Assembly: GCF_022539315.1 (NCBI RefSeq)
Contig: NC_066314.1
Location: 58,947,543 to 59,011,542, forward strand
Direction: 5' to 3'
DNA from: Serinus canaria
Taxonomy: Eukaryota > Chordata > Aves > Passeriformes > Fringillidae
DNA length: 64,000 bases
Below the pieces are notes generated by a model that worked only from the letters and a program-made list of their open reading frames with translations, did not search any database and was not told where the DNA came from. How positions within the stretch are numbered: the stretch's first letter is position 1; every line of letters starts with the position of its first letter. This document shows positions 51,501 to 60,500 of this stretch, piece by piece. The position numbers were made by a program, and so were the translations under genes.

Positions 51501-54500
51501 TTCTTTCTGGAGCTACTCCCCACTCATCTTGAGAATCACAGTCTGGAAAGGGCTGTTCTCTAGAATTTTGAAGCAGTCTGCCATACTGATTAAAAGGATG
51601 AGCAGGATGCTGCAGATGAATCCAAACATCTCAGTGCTGGTTGAATTAAAAAATAAAGATAAAAAAAATGAATGCCTATTTTGTACACCAGAGGCCTTCA
51701 AAAGAGAGAGAGGACATGCTGTATTCTTCATGATGATGCTGCAGCTGTTTATGCAGCAACAAATTGAGATGTCTTGGAATGCTTTCTCTGTGCAAATTAA
51801 AGAGAGTATGGGAGGCTTTGGAGGGAGGCTCCGGACTGCAGGTATTTATTTTGATTAAATAGCCACTTTGGGAAGAAAGCCCTCCTGGACAGTGTTTTGA
51901 AAGTGTCTGTGGCTGAGCCAATGATGCCTTGGGGATCTGCTCGGGGCTGGTTCATTTGCTTCTCAGCTCAGCAGAGGATGGTATTGATGCAGACCCAGGG
52001 TCCCCCTGGCTAGAGAAAACATTTGTGAAAGCACAGGTCTAGGGCTGAGGGAGGTCCTTTCTGGATAAAACCTTTAAAAGGTGCCTACACCCACCCCTCT
52101 CATCATATCCAAGCACTTTGAGGGGTCAGCAGGCAGCTGAGAGGGAGATGTCTGGCAGATGTGGGCATCTGGATAATAGATGAAAACAGAAAAACATTTA
52201 TTTCCCCATGTCCGCTGCCGTTATCCTTTTCCCCTCTGGAGGAAGTATGAGTGAGGAATATGTCATGTGAATTGTTGTTTTCAAGCAGAAGCTCTGGGTA
52301 ACCTTGCAAACTACTTTGCTTCTGGCTTTTTTTTCTGATGGAGGTTGCTCGTGGTCAGATAAGAGTGTCAATCACTTCACCCACTGAAGAACTTGGATAG
52401 AAAAAATATTCTTGAACTGAATTTTGGATGATGTATTTCTCCTGTGAAGCCCTAGCTTTTTGAGGAAGGGTTACTTAGATATTGCAGGCAAAGGCACTGC
52501 AGCCACTGTGGCAAAAACCTGAAGGGAGTGTGCTAAGAGTGCCTGTGATAGGAATGGTCCACAATGCCAAAGGAGAGGAATAGTCTGGCCCACAGTGATT
52601 CTTTTTTACTGTTCTGTTTATTTTTAAATTAAAAATAACCCACTGCTTAATTATTTTGCCTAGAATTCTCTTTCTGCCAAGGTAGTGCCACTCTATTGAT
52701 AAAATTAGTGCATTAGTCAGCCTAAGTCTTCCCTGCCTTGTGTTCTCACTTCATCACAGACATTTCCTTCCACTGCATCACTCCTCAGAATGACATAAAT
52801 TGTTGTCTTGGTTTAAAAATAAAAATGGTGGAATGGAAAAGGAGGGCAAAAAAGTGTAGATGTGAGCCAGATGGTGCTTAGTTTATCTGGGGCTGTTCTT
52901 TGGGGCTATGAACTATTTACAAAGGAAGTACTTTTGTTTTTTACCATCCTTTGCTTTTGTAAATCTGAGTTAAATGGTCTTGCAGCAAAAGTTCAACATT
53001 AGGGTATGAATTCTTTCACTCCTAACTATCAACTGCACTCTCAGCTCTGCACTAGGGCCACATAAACAATTCAGGTTGGACTCTAATTGGCATCAAAGTA
53101 GCTTTAAACTGGTCTGAGTGAAAATGGGGCTTTAAAGGCTGCTTGAGTGTAATTTACATCTGCTTGAAAGCCTCTTTATCCTTCCAGAGTTGTATGAAGG
53201 GACTTCTGTGTAAGTGAGAATTTAGCCTTTCTTTCCCTCCAGCAAGCATGTATGGCTATTTTTGCCTTCCCCTCCCCTCCTTCTCTCTTACCATTGTTTT
53301 GGTGCAGTTGTTTGAATTTTTAAATTCTTAAAATGTTCACAATGCATATTTATAGCCACCTGAGTAATGATTGATTTTTTACATGTTACATCTTTCTCTT
53401 ATTCACAAGTTAGACAAACAGGTGCAATAAAAACTGTGTCAGTTCTCTAAATCTGCATGGGATGCAGTGTTTTTGTAACTTAAGGGCAGCCCTCAAACAT
53501 TTAGAAGGGTTTTCTACCTCTTTATCCAATCCTAGAAATAGATGTCATTGAGGCATGACTTATTCAGAGGGCCAGCAGACTTCAGAAGTGTCTCTCTCAA
53601 ACCCCAAGAGGATGTGTGCTTATGCAGGTTTTCCTGTCCAGGTGAAACAGCTGAAGATGCTGTGTGAAGGTCTTCCTAATATCCTTCCTCCTGAACTGGT
53701 GTGTGTGCCTGGCTGCTGCTCAGCTGCTGTGCTGCTGAGCTCTTGGTTGCAGCAGGTTGCTGCACTGTCACTTTTCTTGGTCTCTTGGGAGTATTTTGAG
53801 CTCTCAGGCTCTTTATTTTGTTGTCTTTGATGGAAATAGTGCCTCACAGCAGAGCTCTTGTGACCTGCCTAGACTAGTGGCATTGCCTTCAAGTTCCATA
53901 AGAAGCCCAAGACTTTTCTGAATCTGGAAACCTGTGGAGAACCCTTGTTTAGTGCCTGTTTATTTAGGGCAGTGGTAGCAAACAGATATATTTTGGAAAA
54001 AAATTAAAATTCCACGAGTCTTTTCTTTATTCAGCACAAGGGATATTATGACTTAGGCAGGAAACCTCTTCACTGTATCTATTTTTTTGCTGTCATTTTC
54101 CATCATGCTTCTTCTTCAGTCTTTGGGCTCCCCCAACAAGTTCAGGAACCTTTTTCCATTTCCCTGTGAATGTAATATAATAAATATTTCAGTGAATACA
54201 GTGAATATATTCACTATGTTTAGTGAATTCAGGGAATACAGAATAAGTGGTGTATGGTGAGTATTTATCAGTGAATATGCCTAGGTGAATATAGAAGTGA
54301 ATATAGTGAGTATCTTTTCAGTGAATATTGAAGAAGTGGTTTTACCATTTATTTCTGGATTTTTTTTTTTTTTGCCAGCATCTAGAGGACCCCTTAACCT
54401 GCAAGATTTAACTTCTGTTACATTTTTTCATGGTTTTCAGTTGTCACTTCCACTACTTGCAAGTGCATAAAACACATGAAGAAAAATTTAATTGCTCCTT

Positions 54501-57500
54501 TCACTCAGCTTATCTTCAAAGGAAATATGTAATCATCATCAGCTTTGGTGAGAGTTGAGATTGTCTGTAGATCAAAGACCTGTGAGCTCACAGTCATTCC
54601 AACAAAGCACTATTAGTTTTGTAATTTAATTTCTCAGTTATGTAGGCAGTGTAGCATGTGTATTTTATAGGTGGTTTGTGTTTCTTTCTGTAACTTTAAA
54701 AGCAGATAAAATGTTGGAAAGAGGTAAAGTTTTTGTAAAAGCTCAAGTGCAGAGATTTGCAGCTTCTCTTCATGGATCCCTAAAATTGTTCTATGGGACT
54801 GTCAGGCCCTTCAGAAATACCAAGTGAATTCACTGCTCTGTGTCTTAGGTGCCTGTTTCTCACAGTCCTCTCAGAAGGGAAGTAATCCACAAAGCAATTC
54901 TCTGTGGTGTTCCCCACCCTTCATCTGCAGGTCAAGGCTGAAGATCACGGCTAGAGTAGAAAAAAATCAGTTCTGTACATTTCTGGGTAAGTTATATTAC
55001 TGTCAGTTTGTCAAAAACCTTTTATGAACAAATTGTTGTTTACAGAGAAAATAGTGTATTTCTGAATGGACTCCAGTCTTTTGAGAGCATAGCTTTTGGA
55101 GTGATCGAAATAGAAGTTATTGATTTCTGTAGAACTGGTGAAAAATAAACCCTGAGGGCTTCTTTTGTTATCTTTTCGGTAATGCTGATCTTTAACAGCT
55201 CAGAGGACTCCAACTGTGTCAAAGTACTCTTCTAATCAGGGTCAGCTTTTAACTTCTCAAGATGTAAAGCAGTAATTATTTAAAATTTCTGACTCTGTGA
55301 ATTACACAATGACTAAAACAGCAATAAAGGGTTGGAAATGTTCTGGAAGCTAATGATAGTCCAAGTTAAGTTTAATAACTCTCAAAAATCTGATGATGTC
55401 ACCTTCTCCTACAGTTTCTTCTCCATTACCAGCTCTACAAGGTTTGAATGAGGCTGTATTTTATGAGGTATTCCTTAAGAGTTCCCCTGAGCATTCTAGC
55501 AGGAGATTGTGGTGAACACTGACACTCAAATTCTGGGCACTCCACACCGAAGCTCTTATATTTTTTCTTAGCTGCCTCCAACAAGTAAGAAGCATTCAGC
55601 ACTGAAATGCTGATGGCATATCAATTCCAAATGCTGAATCAGTGAATTAGATGTGTCTTAGAAAGGGCTGGACAGATGCAGACATTGTCTGTTAAATGAG
55701 GTTTCTGCAAGGAGCTGATCACTTTAGATTATCAACTGTCTTACTGTGTTTTTTGAAAGAGCTAAAGGCTTTATGAGCCCTAATTCTCTTTGAGATCAGA
55801 CAATCATAGAATGGTTTGGATTGGAAGAAACCTTAAAGAACACCTAGTTCCAGCTCCCCTGCCATGGGCAGGGATGCCTCCCTCCAAACCACTTTGGTCA
55901 AAGCACCCTCCTCCAGCCAGGTCTTGAGTTATTGTAGCTGAATTCTGCCATCATTTCCCATCTGCTTAAATATTGTCATACTCTGATTGGATGCATTGGT
56001 ACCCTGGTATTTTTTAACTCAGGATGCATTATGGCAAATAATATTCTGCTGTCACACTGCATTTCATTCATAGGTCTATAATGACAATTCCTTGGTGTGG
56101 TACTTATATTTCATAACACATTTTAAATAATTCTGCTCTCTTCATTCAAAATTTTTAGATCTTCACTAAAGAATTGCTTGTAAGTGTTGAAAACTGCAAA
56201 GTTGTACATTTTTATCAGCATTCCTTGTGGCTTAGTTGGTACAGAAGTAATGGTTTCAAATATAGCATTGAAAGAGTCAGATCAGGTGTGCAATCTGACT
56301 AATAAGATCTAGAGGATATTTCTGGTTTATTCATAACTTACTCAAGTGAAGAGACACATTACCCCTGTGCTACTGACAGTGGCAGGCTGTAGAACCACCC
56401 TGTTCTTTGAGATTCTTTTTAGTGCAGAACATCTCCTTTTACTGTCTCACTAATGATTATTCAACTAACTTACATAATATCTCCTATGTCAATCTACTTT
56501 AAGCAAAGAATCTTGTGATCCTGAGATGTTACTTACAAGGTTTTGTAATAACTTTTGTCTTCCTGTTCCTTCTGAAGGTGTTTCAGCAGCAAAGTTTCTG
56601 GTGTGATGATAACCCTGCGTCTGTCCTTGGTGCTAAGCTGATCAGCAGCTTTGGCATTAGGAGGAAATTCTTCTGCAGGGCACACAGGAAGGGGTAGTTG
56701 TTTGAGCTTTTTTCTTGCTTGTGATGCTTCTGAGAATTTTCATGGCTTTTGAAGTGCACAAGGTGATGGTGATGACTTCTGCCCCTCTACTGCTGTATTC
56801 TTCTGATGTGCTGTAGTCGTGGCCTTAGCCCTTACATTGATGAGACATTCTCAATCTTCACCTGAGGGTATATGAGGAACTGAAATTTCCAAGACCATGA
56901 GTACTGCCTGGTGCTAGGAGTATCACACCTTGGAAAACCCTAAAAGAAGACCTCTCATTTTGCCTTTGTTTGGTTGTCGTTCCTGGAGGTGATCAGACAT
57001 GTCCCCTGGAGTCATGCCATTCTTAAGGATCCCCTCTCTGCCTTAGTTTGACTCTTAATTTAGATGCTGTGGGTTGGAGGCAATTTTCTCTAGAGCTTCT
57101 TCAGTCTGTGGAGCACAACATGAACTGTTGCAGGGCAAACTAGGTTATTTTCTATGGAGAGTTATTTTCTCTTCTGACCATCCAAGCAACCCTGTGAGAC
57201 CTCTCAGGCATCTTGCAGCCTCTGAAGTTATGGAGTATGAATACTTCACTCCTCCTTTCTCTGACGCCCAGTGTTTAATAATTGACTTTGCAGCAGTGTT
57301 TTAATGGTGCTGGTTTCACCAGCAGAGCCAGAGAGCATTTGTTATTTCAGAAGTTAATTTTGTCTGGGAAACAAAAAATGTTTGTGGTAACTCAGTGACA
57401 TTTACATAGATTTTTAGAATATGAAATAAAAATCGCTGTTTCCAATGGAAGCAGAGGACACAAACATAGAAATTAGATGAGTGATATGTGCCCTAGGAAA

Positions 57501-60500
57501 AGTATTGTTTTCAGCATGAGTGTGCTAGTACTTGTTTATCCTGTGTCTCAATCTCTATTAGCTTGCAGCATCACCATGTTTCAATTAGCAGCCTTTTCAA
57601 TATGTCTTTTTTTCTGTTGGTGCATAATGCACCTGTATCTACTCAATAATAATTTATAGGAGAGGTGGAGAGGTGCATGTGTGTGAGGGGGTTTGTTTTG
57701 GTGTGGGTGGTTTTCTGGGGTTTGTTTTGCTCAACATTTTTTTGTGTTTGCTGGCAGGCCTGGGTACAATGGGGTTTTTTTGTTGGCTTGGGTTTTGTGG
57801 TTTTTTTGGGGGTGGCTTTTTGAGGGTTTGTTTGTTTGTTTGGGATTTTTGTTGTTGTTTTTTTTTGTTGGGTTCTTTAAATAAAGATTCTTTTCCTAGT
57901 TGGGTAGTTAGAGCTTTGCTGAGGAGGCAGCCTGGGGACCAAGTGCTTCCTCAATACAGGAACAGAGTACCCCACTTGCCAGTTTTTCCAAACTGTCACA
58001 TCAGCAATAAAGGTACTTGCTAAATAAATATAAAAGGTAATAAAACACTTTTATTAGTAATGAGAAATTCTTTTCTTGGTAGAAACTGAGAAGAAAATGA
58101 CTTGACTAAAATATTAATTAAATCAAGTGGTTTTTGACACATTTTTGAGACCTGAAGGTATATTATATATGATAAAACAGTGACATAATTAATTTTATGT
58201 ATTACACCAGTAGTGCAGTGTTGCTTAGAAGAAATAAAACAATTCTCACTTTAATGCTTCTAATTTTAAGCTGGCCTGGCATTGCATGTTAAAAGCATTT
58301 TTTTTCTAACTTCTCAGTCTGCTCTCTCTTGTCAATGCCATCTGCTTGCTTGCTTCACCACCTCTTTAACAACCAGGTGATTTTTGCCATCTTCACCCTC
58401 CTCCTCAGTATGCCCAGCAGCCCCATTTGGGTTTATGGGGTTAGTGTGCTAAGCAATATTCATATATTTATGTAAACATGCTCCTGATTCTAAAGAACCT
58501 TTCTCCATTTCTAGCTCAATAGCTTCTAAATCTTCCTCTGTTGGGGCATACAGCTCTGAATTATTTTACTGGTGTGTAATCTCTTGTTATGCCAGCTGGT
58601 TTTGTTGATCTGTAATGTATTCATTTATCCAATAGGTTCTACTGTAGCAAAGCACTTAATTTTAAGATTGCAGGTAGACTTGGTGTGAAAAGAATGTAAT
58701 TAGCTAAAAGCTAAGCACTTGCCTAAATGCTTTGCTGGATTTGAGGCTTAGGAAAGAGATGAAAAGATTGGTCTAATTATGTTGAATTTGTTTTAGAGCT
58801 GCTTTATCCTAATAGCCTTATCACCAGACCACTTCTGATTATGGATTTTCGGTGGAGAAGATTTTTCACGTCTTGTCAGGCTTTTCATAAAATCTCTCTC
58901 TGTTTTTTTTGAACTGTAATCTTCAGTTCCAAATGTATTACTGCCTCTTAGGAAAGTGACTTAGGGAAGCCATGTCTTAAAAAATTAGATGTTGAAGGCA
59001 ATGAAAAACTCATGTCACCAGTTCATTTGATTTTCACATATGAGATGTGCAAAATATTTATTCTTTAGGCTACTGCAAGATCAGACTGCCGAAGCCTAAA
59101 GCATAAAGGTGTCAGTAAGGCCAGATTGACCAAAATAAGAGAGGGAAATCAAACAAATTACATGAGTTAAATTCTGCTCTGCTATTAATTTGGGCTGAGC
59201 AATTATTAGAACTATTGGGAAAAAAAGAAGGATGTCAACCACTGAAAATAAAAAGTGAATAATTTTCTAGCTCTTGCCTGCTAGTGTTTGCCTTCTTCCA
59301 TTCCTAAAATCTGTGTGTAGTTGCTCTCATAGATGTCGGGGGGATTTTTAGGATTTGGTTTAACTCATGGTCACTGAAAAACTACCCTAAATCTAAAGCT
59401 GCAAGAATTGCTGCTACTGCTTCCTGCAGACAGAGCTTAGCTGGACTGGGGTTTTGCTTCTCCCACTGCTGTGTGCCTGGGGCATGAGGCATTACTGAGA
59501 CCAGAAAACCACATAGTAGCCCCAGGTGTTTTCAAAGAAAAGGACATTTGTTGAGCTGCCTTTGAACATCCTTCCTCTTCTGCAGTGTTTAGCTTGGATG
59601 CCTTGTCATTTCTGAAGGCGTAGCAAGCTCATCATGGAATTCCCACTGTGCAGTTTCCTGTGTGTTATTTTTCAGAGGCAGGGCTATGCTGTGGTTCTCT
59701 TTCCTCACTTGTTCCTGCTTACTCCTGTATGAATTTTTGGCATCTTTATCAAGGATGGCACTTGGGCAAATGCTTAATTTGATTGCACTGCCTAGACACA
59801 AAGATAGAAATGGGCTTAGACACTGTTGAAAAAGTGTGAGTTGAGGCAGATGTTTAGAGCTTTCAAAGATGCAAACCACATAAGTGCTTTCTCAGAAAGG
59901 TTATTCATCATTGTTTTTTATAATATATATTATAACAGGGAGAAGGAGGAGAAAAGGACACAGCCACATAGTGATAGGTTTGTAACAGCTTCTCTGGGCA
60001 ATAGGGGGTCCCAGGCTTTTGCCTTCCTTCTGTTTTTTAACAGGCTCAGGGCAGACAGTAGTGGGTACTGAGAAGCTCCCAGCTCTGTCCTGCCTTGTTG
60101 TGAGCTCTTGTCCAGTTTGTCTCTTTTTGCCTCAATGTCTGTTTAAAATAGAAAGGCTGGTGAGGTGAGGACTGGCTCTGGCTCTGTCTTTAACCCTTCC
60201 TGCCAAACCCAGGGGACTTCCCTCTGGCATCTCATAATGTATATGTAATACAGGTAATTGTTAAGAAATTTCTCTCTTGTCACTCAGTCATCTAGAATTT
60301 AGGATTCTCAGTGTACTGGGGACTGACTAGCCACTACACCATCAGTGTGACAAAGTCTGATAGGTCTGTAGACAGTTTCAGGTTCTCTGTGCAGATAACA
60401 CTAGTATTTTCAGTGATGGCTCAGGTGCTGAGCTCAAGACTTGACCTTGTCCACCTTGTGGATACTGTTGAAAGGTCTCAGAAGTGTCTCAAGTGAAAAA

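Noticed and set aside
57673..58023. 116-codon + frame rich in Phe, Gly and Leu
   Set aside because: Translation of a G/T-rich low-complexity block.
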